Below, piece by piece: positions 26,270 through 34,362 of a stretch of DNA of 64,000 nucleotides (its first letter is position 1; each line of letters opens with the position of its first letter). Position numbers and translations under genes: made by a program. The DNA is from CAVRXQ01 sp963725215. GTDB taxonomy: Bacteria > Actinomycetota > Acidimicrobiia > Acidimicrobiales > Bog-793. The notes under the pieces were generated by a model. It was not told the DNA's origin and did no database searches. It saw only the letters and a list, made by a program, of their open reading frames with translations. Where the stretch lies: NCBI GenBank assembly GCA_963725215.1, contig CAVRXQ010000006.1:1-64000 (forward strand). Direction: 5' to 3'.

Positions 26270-27661
26270 GTGGCGAAACCGGACTCGCTCGATCGAATCT
26301 TCAAGGCGTACGACGTACGCGGCATCGTTCCCGACGAGCTCGACCGCCGCGTCGCGTTCGCCATCGGCGCGGCGTTCGCGCAATTCGCGAAAGAACGCGA
26401 CGGCGACGGTCCGCTGATCGTCGCCCACGACATGCGGACGTCGGGCGGCGAACTCGCAGAGGCGTTCGGCGCTGGCGTCGAGGACGCGGGCGGCGAGCTC
26501 CGCGCGATCGGTCTCGCCTCGACTGACCTTTTGTACTTCGCCTCCGGACGCCTCCCTGGTGCTGCCGCCATGCTCACCGCCTCGCACAACCCGCCCGAAT
26601 GGAACGGGATCAAGTTCTGCTTGTCGGGAGCGCGCCCCGTCGCGCAGGACTCGGGACTCGAAGAGATCAAGGAGCTCGCGCAAAAGCGACTCGGCGCGCT
26701 CTCCGACGATTTCGTCGTCGGCTCCCCGAAGCTCGATCAACGTGACTGGCTCGGAGAGTTCGCAGAACACGTGCGGAGCTTCGTCGAGGTGAAGAAGCTG
26801 AAAGGGCTGGACGTCGTCGCGGACACCGCGAATGGCATGGGGGGGCTGATCGCGCCGTCGGTGTTCGGTGGGCTCCCGTGCTCGCTCGACCTCATGTACG
26901 GGGAACTCGACGGAACCTTCCCGAATCACCCCGCGAACCCGATCGATCCGAAGAACCTCGCCGACTTGCAGGCGCGCATCCTGCACATCGGTGCCGACGT
27001 CGGTCTGGCCTTCGATGGCGACGCCGATCGCGTCTTTCTCGTCGACGAGACCGGCGAGCCGCTGTCGGGCTCGACCACGACGGCGATCGTCGCGAGTTCG
27101 ATCCTCGACAAGAACCCAGGGGCGACGGTGCTCTACAACCTCATTTGTTCAAAGTCCGTCCCCGAGGTGATCGCAGAACACGGCGGAGTCGGCGAGCGCA
27201 CCAGAGTCGGCCACTCGTTCATCAAGGCAGAGATGGCGCGCACCGATGCCGTGTTCGCCGGGGAGCACTCGGGTCACTATTACTTCCGTGACAATTTCCG
27301 CGCCGACTCCGGGATCATCGCGGCGGTCGTGGTGCTGGAGGCGCTGTCCGTCGCCGACGTTCCGCTCTCGGAATTGCGCCGCCCCTTTGAGCGCTACTCG
27401 GACTCGGGAGAGATCAACACCCCGGTCCCCGACCCGAAACAAACCATCGGCTCGGTCGCCGAGCACTACGCAAATTCGGGAGCCGAGATGGACTGGCTCG
27501 ACGGCCTGACAGTCGACTTCGGCGAGTGGTGGTTCAACCTCCGCCCGTCGAACACCGAAGCCTTGCTGCGCTTGAACGTCGAGGCCGCCTATGACGACGC
27601 CCTCGAGGCTCGCGTGGCCGAGGTGCTCGAGCTCGTGCGCGGGCACGAGTACGGGGGTTGA
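26270..27661 (+). CDS. manB: Phosphomannomutase/phosphoglucomutase
   Basis: 463 residues, alpha-D-phosphohexomutase. The phosphoserine is S105 in TASHNP, the Mg site is FDGDADR (248-254), and the sugar-binding and C-terminal phosphate-binding (RPSNTE) loops are present. Converts mannose-6-P to mannose-1-P, feeding the pyrophosphorylase at 12007. The GTG start follows the CPBP gene by 51 bases. The run manB, Trm112-like, SIS protein, ahcY parallels Rv3257c-Rv3248c of M. tuberculosis. Confidence 0.92.
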   Translation: MAKPDSLDRIFKAYDVRGIVPDELDRRVAFAIGAAFAQFAKERDGDGPLIVAHDMRTSGGELAEAFGAGVEDAGGELRAIGLASTDLLYFASGRLPGAAAMLTASHNPPEWNGIKFCLSGARPVAQDSGLEEIKELAQKRLGALSDDFVVGSPKLDQRDWLGEFAEHVRSFVEVKKLKGLDVVADTANGMGGLIAPSVFGGLPCSLDLMYGELDGTFPNHPANPIDPKNLADLQARILHIGADVGLAFDGDADRVFLVDETGEPLSGSTTTAIVASSILDKNPGATVLYNLICSKSVPEVIAEHGGVGERTRVGHSFIKAEMARTDAVFAGEHSGHYYFRDNFRADSGIIAAVVVLEALSVADVPLSELRRPFERYSDSGEINTPVPDPKQTIGSVAEHYANSGAEMDWLDGLTVDFGEWWFNLRPSNTEALLRLNVEAAYDDALEARVAEVLELVRGHEYGG

Positions 27662-27665
27662 GGCG

Positions 27666-27926
27666 ATGACGCTCGACCCGTTTCTGATCGAGATCCTCGT
27701 CGATCCCGAGGACAAATCCGAGCTGTGGTACTTCGCCGACGAGGACGCGCTCTACAACCCGCGACTAAAGAGGCGCTACTCCGTGAGCGACGGCATTCCG
27801 ATCCTTCTCGTCGAGGAGGCAGAAACCGTCGACGAAGAAGAAGCGCGTCGCCTCGAGGCGCGCGCGAAGGACGCCGTCGTGACCGGGGCCGGTCCAACAA
27901 CCGATCAGCCGGGCGCTGAAAGCTGA
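27666..27926 (+). CDS. Trm112-like small protein
   Basis: 86 residues. Residues 1-55 match the Trm112/YcaR pattern: LIEILVDPEDKSELWY, then NPRLKRRYSVSDGIPILLVEEA. Family members with CPxC are zinc-binding activators of methyltransferases; here the first Cys pair is absent (DPED), as in several bacterial members, so zinc binding is doubtful. The acidic, Glu-rich tail is unusual. ATG five bases after manB. Confidence 0.75.
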   Translation: MTLDPFLIEILVDPEDKSELWYFADEDALYNPRLKRRYSVSDGIPILLVEEAETVDEEEARRLEARAKDAVVTGAGPTTDQPGAES

Positions 27927-27970
27927 GCACGCCCTCGCGTGGCGGCCTCACCACCGGGTCACGATCGAAG

Positions 27971-28975
27971 GTGAGCCTCGACGACATTGGCATGAACGAC
28001 GCGATCGTGCGGATCCCGGAGTTCCTCGCACGCACCGACTCCCGTGCTGACGCCTTCGAAGGAGCAATTTCCGTCGCTCCGAGCGAGGTCCTTGTGATCG
28101 GCGGCAGCATCGCCGCGCACGCGACCGAGTTCGTGAACGCGTGCCTCGGTGAGACGCTCCGGGTACCGGTCAGTGCCTTCGCCCCGTCTCTGACACCCGA
28201 CCGTGTTGGACCCTCGACCGTCGTCATCGTCGTCGCCACCACGTCAGCCGACGAACAGGTGCTCGACGTCGCGCGAGTCGCGGCAGGACGCGGGGCGCCC
28301 GTTGTCGTCCTTCATCGCGACGGGACGACGCTCGATCTCACGGGATTGCCCGGAGCGCTGCGCCTCGCGTTGCCGTCTGTGCCGCGGTCGCGCCTCAGTC
28401 TGTACGCGGTCGTCGCCGAGCTCCTACGGGTGCTTGAGGTGGCGAAGGTCGCCCAGGGAACTGGCGCGATGCTCGACGCGGCGGCCGAGCGGGCGCGGGC
28501 GCGAACCGTCGGTCCGTTCGCCTACGCGACCTTCGGAGACACCTACGCCCGCCGCCTCGGTCGCACCTTTCCCCTTCTCGTCGGCGCACCCGGGGTCGGC
28601 CTGGCGGCGGCCAGGTGGTGGCAGGCGGCGATCGCCGCCAATTCCCGCCGCTTCGCCCACGCCGAGAGCACCGCGGAGTACCACGCCGCCCTGCTCGCGG
28701 GGTTCGGCCAGTCCGGTGACGTCACGCGCCAGGTGGCGACGTTGGTCCTGTTGCGGAGCGGATTCGATCCCCCCGAGGCGGCCTCGGTCTTCGATGCAAT
28801 CGAGGAGTGGCTCTCAGAAGCGGTCGCCGACGTCCTTACGATTGACGCCGAGGGCCCTTGTTCGCTCGCCCAGCTCATCGACCTCGCGGTGCTCGGAGAA
28901 CTCACCTCGATGTCGCTCGCCGCCGCGGAGGGCATCGACCCAGGTCCCGCCCCGCTTATCGACGAGGAAGAATGA
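27971..28975 (+). CDS. SIS-domain phosphosugar isomerase-like protein (TobH/PGI-PMI type)
   Basis: 334 residues. The N-terminal half resembles a SIS fold (VLVIGGSIAAHATEF, VVIVVATTSADEQVLDVARVA) and the C-terminal half a bifunctional phosphoglucose/phosphomannose isomerase C-domain (FPLLVGAPGVGLAAARWW, AEYHAALLAGF). The sequence is degenerate relative to true isomerases, like TobH/Rv3256c next to manB in mycobacteria, so a regulatory or inactive role is possible. It would link fructose-6-P to mannose-6-P if active. Confidence 0.7.
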   Translation: MSLDDIGMNDAIVRIPEFLARTDSRADAFEGAISVAPSEVLVIGGSIAAHATEFVNACLGETLRVPVSAFAPSLTPDRVGPSTVVIVVATTSADEQVLDVARVAAGRGAPVVVLHRDGTTLDLTGLPGALRLALPSVPRSRLSLYAVVAELLRVLEVAKVAQGTGAMLDAAAERARARTVGPFAYATFGDTYARRLGRTFPLLVGAPGVGLAAARWWQAAIAANSRRFAHAESTAEYHAALLAGFGQSGDVTRQVATLVLLRSGFDPPEAASVFDAIEEWLSEAVADVLTIDAEGPCSLAQLIDLAVLGELTSMSLAAAEGIDPGPAPLIDEEE

Positions 28976-29061
28976 CAAGAGCTCGTCAATCGGCGAGCAT
29001 GGAGGCTCCGAATAGACGCTCCGGCTCGCGCGCCGCGCCCGGTTCCGGATCTGACGAATAG
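28972..29061 (+). CDS. Possible 29-residue leader/small protein
   Basis: An ATG overlaps the stop of the SIS gene (ATGA) and opens 29 codons: MTRARQSASM, then a Pro/Arg/Ser/Gly-rich tail ending in SDE. The TAG stop is 10 bases before the ahcY GTG and touches its ribosome site (GAGGTAAGG). Translation through it could couple ahcY to the upstream operon. The composition is low-complexity and could equally be chance. Confidence 0.25.
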   Translation: MTRARQSASMEAPNRRSGSRAAPGSGSDE

Positions 29062-29071
29062 AGGTAAGGAC

Positions 29072-30373
29072 GTGGGCATCGACACGACAGGGCCGAACGA
29101 CACTCCGCACGACGTCGCGGACATGGCGCTCGCCGACCTCGGCCGCCAGCGCATCGACTGGGCGGGGTCGCACATGCCGGTCCTCGAATCGATCCGGCTT
29201 CGCTTCGCCGTCGAACGCCCGCTCGAAGGGTCGACGATCGCCGCGTGCCTGCACGTGACGACAGAGACCGCGAACCTGTTGAAAACGCTGAAGGCCGGCG
29301 GGGCGCGTGTCTTCGCCTGCGCCTCGAACCCCTTGTCGACCCAAGACGACGTCGCCGCGTCGCTTGTGCGCGACGAGAAGATCCCCACCTTCGCGGTGCG
29401 CGGAGAGGATTCGGTGCGCTACTACGAGCACATCGACGCCGCGCTCGACGCGCAGCCGTCCCTCACGATGGACGACGGCTGCGATCTCGTCTCGCGCTTG
29501 CATCGAGAACGTCCAGGTCAAGCGGTTCAGGTGATCGCCGGAACAGAAGAGACCACGACAGGGGTGATCCGGCTGCGGGCGATGGAGCGTGACGGAGCGC
29601 TGAAGTTCCCGATCGTCGCGGTCAACGACGCCGATACGAAGCACATGTTCGACAACCGCTACGGAACCGGTCAGTCGACCCTCGACGGGATCGTGCGTTC
29701 GACGAACATCTTGCTCGCCGGATCCCGAGTCGTCGTCGCCGGGTACGGATACTGCGGCAAGGGCGTCGCGTCGCGCGCCCGGGGGATGGGCGCGATCGTC
29801 ACGGTGACCGAGGTCAACCCGTTGCGCGCCCTCGAGGCGGCGATGGACGGATTCGATGTCGCACCGATGGAGGTCGCGGCGCGCCGCGGAGAGATCTTCA
29901 TCACGGTGACCGGGGACCGGGACGTCCTGCGCCCCGAGCACTTCGCTGCGATGCCCGACGGGGCGATCCTCGCCAACTCGGGCCACTTCGACGTCGAGAT
30001 CGACTTGGAGGGCTTGGCAAAACTGGCCGACGGGCGTCGCCGCATCGTCCGTCCGAACGTCGAGGAGTTCGCGATCCCCGACGGCGACGGCGGCACGAAG
30101 CGCGTCCTCGTCGTCGCCGAAGGACGCCTCGTGAATCTCAGCGCGGCCGAGGGTCACCCCGCCGTCGTGATGGACATGTCCTTTTCGAATCAGGCGCTGG
30201 CGCTCGAATGGGTGTTGGCTAACAAGGCCAACTTGGAGGCGCGCGTCTACGACGTTCCCGTCGAGATCGATCACGAGATCGCGCGCTTGAAGCTCGAGTC
30301 GATGGGCATCGGTATCGACGTGCTCACGCCCGAGCAGATGGAATACCTCGCGTCCTGGACGTCGGGCACGTAA
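29072..30373 (+). CDS. ahcY: Adenosylhomocysteinase
   Basis: 433 residues. Hydrolyses S-adenosylhomocysteine to adenosine and homocysteine, relieving product inhibition of methyltransferases. The NAD loop is GYGYCGKG (224-231); TEETTTGV, NDADTKHMFDNRYGTG and HPAVVMDMSF are family signatures. It lacks the ~40-residue insertion of the longer plant/mycobacterial type, so it is the compact archaeal/Thermotoga-like form. GTG start with GAGGTAAGG. Its TAA stop is immersed in the start of miaA. Confidence 0.95.
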   Translation: MGIDTTGPNDTPHDVADMALADLGRQRIDWAGSHMPVLESIRLRFAVERPLEGSTIAACLHVTTETANLLKTLKAGGARVFACASNPLSTQDDVAASLVRDEKIPTFAVRGEDSVRYYEHIDAALDAQPSLTMDDGCDLVSRLHRERPGQAVQVIAGTEETTTGVIRLRAMERDGALKFPIVAVNDADTKHMFDNRYGTGQSTLDGIVRSTNILLAGSRVVVAGYGYCGKGVASRARGMGAIVTVTEVNPLRALEAAMDGFDVAPMEVAARRGEIFITVTGDRDVLRPEHFAAMPDGAILANSGHFDVEIDLEGLAKLADGRRRIVRPNVEEFAIPDGDGGTKRVLVVAEGRLVNLSAAEGHPAVVMDMSFSNQALALEWVLANKANLEARVYDVPVEIDHEIARLKLESMGIGIDVLTPEQMEYLASWTSGT

Positions 30374-31314
30374 CGCACCTTTCGCTCGTCGGCGCCACCG
30401 CGACCGGCAAGAGCGCGCTTGCGCTCGCATACGCGCGCGAACGCGAAGACGTCGAGCTCGTCTCCGCTGACGCGTTCGCGGTCTATCGCGACCTCGACAT
30501 CGGTACGGCGAAGCCGACCGGGGAAGAGCGCGCCCTTGCGAGGTGGCACTTGCTAGACGTCTGCGATCCGAGCGAAGAGTTCACCGTCGCCCGCTTCCAG
30601 CGCCTCGTCAACGAGGCCCTCTCCGGCATCGAATCCCGCGCCAATCGTGCCCTCGTCGTCGGCGGCACCGGGCTGTACCACCGGGCGGTCGTCGACGCGC
30701 TCGACCTTCCCGGCCGGTATGCGAGGATTCGCGCCGAGCTCGAAGAACAGGCGAAAGACGAAGAAGGCGTCCGACGCCTGTACGCGCGTCTCGAGACGCT
30801 CGATCTCGAGGCCGCGCGCCGGATGGCACCGACGAATGCCCGGCGAATCGTGCGGGCGCTCGAGGTCGCAATCGGTTCGGGGAAGCCCTTCTCGTCTTTT
30901 GGTCCCGGTCTTTCGCACTACGGACCGTCGCGATTCGCCACGTTCGGCCTCGCTCTCGGGCGCGCGGAGCTCGACCGCCGGATCGCCCGACGTCTCGATC
31001 GACAGCTCGCCGACGGCTTCTTGGAGGAGGTCTCGAGGCTCTCGAAGAGGCCCGAGGGACTTTCGCGCACCGCCCGCCAAGCCCTTGGGTACAAAGAGCT
31101 CCTCGCCCACCTGGAGGGCACGACCACTATCGAAGAGGCGCGGGCACAGATCCTTCGGCGCACGAAGACCTTCGCCAGGCGCCAGGAGTCGTGGTTCCGC
31201 CGCGACCCGCGCATCGTCTGGATCGATGCAGCAGCGCCGGACCTCGTCGCAAGGTTCGTGGCGCTCGCCGATACGACACTCGGCCGGTCCACGCCGACGC
31301 CGGCGCGAGACTGA
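30370..31314 (+). CDS. miaA: tRNA dimethylallyltransferase (non-canonical start)
   Basis: Transfers dimethylallyl to A37 of tRNAs reading UNN codons. In frame with the clear body (from WHLLDVCDP onward) the reading frame extends upstream through the P-loop GATATGKS (nt about 30391-30414), VSADAFAVYRDLDIGTAKPT and the tRNA/DMAPP-binding segments, so the true N-terminus is near 30370. There is no ATG, GTG or TTG between the upstream stop (30220-30222) and TTG at 30550, which lies past the P-loop. Candidate starts are GTA at 30370 (overlapping the ahcY TAA as GTAA) or CTG at 30355. A G-to-A change in an original GTGA overlap would explain this. From 30370 it is 314 residues, the normal length. 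Confidence 0.85.
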   Translation, partial: VTHLSLVGATATGKSALALAYAREREDVELVSADAFAVYRDLDIGTAKPTGEERALARWHLLDVCDPSEEFTVARFQRLVNEALSGIESRANRALVVGGTGLYHRAVVDALDLPGRYARIRAELEEQAKDEEGVRRLYARLETLDLEAARRMAPTNARRIVRALEVAIGSGKPFSSFGPGLSHYGPSRFATFGLALGRAELDRRIARRLDRQLADGFLEEVSRLSKRPEGLSRTARQALGYKELLAHLEGTTTIEEARAQILRRTKTFARRQESWFRRDPRIVWIDAAAPDLVARFVALADTTLGRSTPTPARD

Positions 31315-31327
31315 GTCAGGAGTGCGT

Positions 31328-32164
31328 GTGACTTCGACCCTGTACAAGTACGACGCAGCCGGGAACGACTTCCTCGTGAGCGTCGACTGGGAACGCGAGC
31401 TTCGCTTCGACGCGGCGTACGCGACGTCGGTGTGCGATCGCCATCACGGCGTCGGCGCCGACGGACTGATCCGGGTCTCGCAACCGAAAAAGGGCGCGTC
31501 GTTCCGCATGGACCTTTTGAACTCGGACGGGTCGACGGCGGAGACGAGTGGGAACGGACTGCGTTGCGCGCTCTTGTGTGCGCTCGAAGAAGGCGTCGTC
31601 CGACCCGGTGCCGCGCTCGTCGAAACCGCGGCAGGCGAGGTCGCGGCGTCGATCGGCGCTGGTACCCACGGGTCCCAGCCGCTGATCCGAGTGGAGATGG
31701 GGCGGGCGCGTGTGCGGGCGCTCGAGGTGTCGCCCGTTCCAGGAACGCGCGCCTTTTCGGGTGAAATCGGCAATCCCCACCTCGTCCTGATCGGGGACAA
31801 GACCGACCAAGTCGACCTCGCCCATCTCGGATCAGAACTCGTCGACGCGGTCGCGGGCGGGCAGAACGTGATGGCGATCGCGCCGGCCGATGCGGCCGAC
31901 GAGCTCGACCTCGTGGCGTACGAGCGCGGTTGTGGTTTCACCCTCGCCTGCGGGTCTGGGAGCGCGGTGGCCGCCGTGGCCGCGCATTTAGCCGGTTTCG
32001 TCGGAGAAAAAGTCGTCGTCCACAACCCAGGCGGGGACCTCTTCGTCGAACTCGGGCGTCGTGACGGCGGCTTCAGCGTCGCCGTCTCGGGTCCCGCCCG
32101 TCGCGTCGCCGTGGTGACGATCGACGAGGACGAGATCGCGTCGCGCGAGGTATTCGCGTCGTGA
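31328..32164 (+). CDS. dapF: Diaminopimelate epimerase (Ser in place of one catalytic Cys)
   Basis: 278 residues. Converts LL- to meso-diaminopimelate. The fold motifs are present: KYDAAGNDF, NSDGSTAE, GNPH and the second catalytic Cys208 in ACGSGSA. In the first catalytic motif the usual CGNG reads SGNG (Ser74), with a nearby Cys80. Ser may still act as a poorer base, or this may be a lineage variant. The GTG at 31328 has CAGGAG five bases upstream; GTG at 31322 is the alternative. The stop overlaps the hflX start (GTGA). MurE here carries the DAP motif, so a functional epimerase is expected. Confidence 0.87.
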   Translation: MTSTLYKYDAAGNDFLVSVDWERELRFDAAYATSVCDRHHGVGADGLIRVSQPKKGASFRMDLLNSDGSTAETSGNGLRCALLCALEEGVVRPGAALVETAAGEVAASIGAGTHGSQPLIRVEMGRARVRALEVSPVPGTRAFSGEIGNPHLVLIGDKTDQVDLAHLGSELVDAVAGGQNVMAIAPADAADELDLVAYERGCGFTLACGSGSAVAAVAAHLAGFVGEKVVVHNPGGDLFVELGRRDGGFSVAVSGPARRVAVVTIDEDEIASREVFAS

Positions 32165-33462
32165 GCCTGATCGAGCGGCAGTTCCGCGAGCGCATCGTGC
32201 TCGTCGGCGTCGTGACCTTTCCCCGCGGCCTCGCCGACGTCGAGGCGAGTCTCGACGAGCTGGCGCTGTTGATCGACACCGCCGGTGCGGACGAGGTCGG
32301 GCGGGTACTGCAGGCGCGCGATGCGCCGGATCCCGCGACCTATATCGGGCGGGGAAAGGCCGAGGAGCTCCACTCGCTGTGCGAGACCGTAGATGCCGAC
32401 ACCGTTGTCTTCGACGACGAGCTGACGCCGGGACAACAGCGGAACCTCGAACAGATCCTCGGGAGGACCGCGATCGACCGAACCGCCGTGATCCTCGACA
32501 TCTTCGCCCAGAACGCCCGCTCGGAAGAAGGACGGGCGCAAGTCGAGCTGGCGCTGTTGCAGTACCGGTTGCCGAGACTGCGCGGGAAAGGATCGATCCT
32601 CTCCCAACAAGCGGGTCGGATCGGAACACGTGGTCCCGGTGAGACCCAGCTCGAGGTCGACCGGCGGAGGATCATGCGGCGCATCCGCTCCCTCGCGGCC
32701 GAGCTGCGCGCGCTCGAACAAACGCGCTCCACGCAGAGACGAGCGCGAAGGCGCGGCGCGAAGCGCACGGTCTCGCTCGTCGGCTACACGAACAGCGGCA
32801 AGTCGACCCTCCTCAACGCGCTCACCGACGCCGACGTCCTCGTCGGCAACCGGCTCTTCGCGACGCTCGATCCGCGCACTCGGCGCCTCGAGCTGCCCGG
32901 CGGTGAGACGGTTCTGTGCTCGGACACCGTCGGATTCGTCCGCAAGCTGCCGCACCAGCTCGTCACGTCGTTCCACTCGACCCTCGAGACGGTCGCCGAT
33001 TCGGACCTGCTCGTCCACGTCGTCGATTCCTCGGCCGCCGACCCCGAGGGCCAGATTGCCGCGGTACGGGCCGTTCTCGTCGAGATCGAAGCGGGAAACG
33101 TTCCCGAGCTGTACTGCTTCAACAAGTCCGACCTCGCGAAGAAAGAGGCCGATCGACTGGTCGCGACATTTCCGCTCTCCGTCGCCTGCTCGGCGAAGAC
33201 CGGCGAGGGCCTCGACGTCCTGCTGACTCGGGTGGGCGACGCCCTGCGGGCGAACGACCGCACCGTCGAGCTCTCCGTCCCTTACGACCGCGGCGACGTG
33301 CTCGCCGCCCTCCACCGCAACGGCGAAGTGATCGACCAGCACGACGCCGGCGGAGCGATCGCGGTGCGCGCCCGGATCGACGAGGCGACGCGGAACCGCT
33401 ACGCGGAGTTCGCCGTCCCACCGGCGCGTCGTCGCGACAACGGCGAACGTCGAGACTCGTGA
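32161..33462 (+). CDS. hflX: GTPase HflX
   Basis: 433 residues. Ribosome-associated GTPase that splits stalled or heat-damaged 70S ribosomes. The N-terminal nucleotide-binding domain has PATYIGRGKAEEL and DDELTPGQQRNLE, followed by a coiled Arg-rich linker. The G domain has P-loop GYTNSGKS (208-215), DTVGFVRKLPHQLV (G3) and NKSDL (G4). Embedded among lysine/DAP genes by overlap with dapF. Confidence 0.93.
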   Translation: MSLIERQFRERIVLVGVVTFPRGLADVEASLDELALLIDTAGADEVGRVLQARDAPDPATYIGRGKAEELHSLCETVDADTVVFDDELTPGQQRNLEQILGRTAIDRTAVILDIFAQNARSEEGRAQVELALLQYRLPRLRGKGSILSQQAGRIGTRGPGETQLEVDRRRIMRRIRSLAAELRALEQTRSTQRRARRRGAKRTVSLVGYTNSGKSTLLNALTDADVLVGNRLFATLDPRTRRLELPGGETVLCSDTVGFVRKLPHQLVTSFHSTLETVADSDLLVHVVDSSAADPEGQIAAVRAVLVEIEAGNVPELYCFNKSDLAKKEADRLVATFPLSVACSAKTGEGLDVLLTRVGDALRANDRTVELSVPYDRGDVLAALHRNGEVIDQHDAGGAIAVRARIDEATRNRYAEFAVPPARRRDNGERRDS

Positions 33463-33531
33463 TCGCGCCGCCCCTCGCGAATCCGTCACCGGTCGGCCGG
33501 CGGGCGTCGCTGTAGCCTCGGCGGCACGCCA

Positions 33532-34362
33532 ATGGACGACCTCGAGCGGCTCGAAAAGAGCATCGACGAGCTGTGGTCGGCGAAGGACACCCTCGACCGG
33601 CGAGACGGTGACGCGCGCCGTTCGATTACCGACGCGATCCGACTGCTCGACTCTGGCGTCGCCCGGGTCGCGGAGGTCGTCGAGGACGAAGTCGTCGTCC
33701 ACGCGTGGTTGCGCGAAGCGATCCTTTTGTACTTCCTCGTCTCGGAGATCGAAGTTGCCGAGCTCGGCCCGTTCGAATTCGCCGACAAGATCCCGCTCAA
33801 AAAGGGCTACGCGGAAGCCGGCGTGCGTGTCGTCCCCGGGGCCTCGGCGCGCTTCGGGTCTTTTTTGGACCGCGGCGTCGTGATGATGCCGAGCTACGTG
33901 AACATCGGGGCGCGCGTCGGCGCGGAGTCGATGGTCGACACGTGGGCGACGGTCGGGTCGTGCGCCCAGGTCGGCGCGCGGGTGCACCTCTCGGGCGGGG
34001 TCGGTATCGGGGGCGTGCTCGAACCGCCGAACGCCGTGCCGGTCGTGATCGAGGACGAGGCGATGATCGGGAGCCGATCGATGGTGACCGAAGGGGCCCG
34101 CGTCGGACAAGGGGCGGTACTCGGCGCCGGCGCGATCCTCACCGGGTCGATGCCCGTCTACGACGCGGAGTCCGGAACGGAGCTCTCCCGCGGTCGGGTG
34201 CCGGCGTGGTCGGTAGCGGTGAGCGCGTCGCGTCGCCGCGAGTTCCCAGGTGGTGAGTTCTTCCTGCCGTGTGTGCTTGTGTTGCGCCGTCTCAGCCCGG
34301 GCGAGCGCCACGACAAGGCGCAGCTGAACGAGATCCTTCGGGACGCGGGGGTCTCAAAGTGA
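33532..34362 (+). CDS. dapD: Tetrahydrodipicolinate N-succinyltransferase (E. coli-type)
   Basis: 276 residues. Succinyl-CoA-dependent step of lysine/DAP synthesis. The N-terminal helical domain is followed by left-handed beta-helix hexapeptide repeats (FLDRGVVMMPSYVNIGARVG, then GTWATVGS-like and GAVLGAGAILTGS). Length and the DKIPLKKGY segment match the ~274-residue proteobacterial DapD, not the ~317-residue form of mycobacteria and corynebacteria. ATG at 33532, 69 bases after hflX. Overlaps dapE by GTGA. Confidence 0.92.
   Translation: MDDLERLEKSIDELWSAKDTLDRRDGDARRSITDAIRLLDSGVARVAEVVEDEVVVHAWLREAILLYFLVSEIEVAELGPFEFADKIPLKKGYAEAGVRVVPGASARFGSFLDRGVVMMPSYVNIGARVGAESMVDTWATVGSCAQVGARVHLSGGVGIGGVLEPPNAVPVVIEDEAMIGSRSMVTEGARVGQGAVLGAGAILTGSMPVYDAESGTELSRGRVPAWSVAVSASRRREFPGGEFFLPCVLVLRRLSPGERHDKAQLNEILRDAGVSK

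Noticed and set aside
28976..29071. S-adenosylhomocysteine riboswitch before ahcY
   Set aside because: The gap is short, partly open for translation, and I see no recognisable SAH-riboswitch core.
31444..34311. 955-codon open frame on the minus strand opposite dapF, hflX and dapD
   Set aside because: The plus strand carries three clear enzymes; the antisense frame is Arg/Asp-rich without motifs, typical of high-GC shadow frames.
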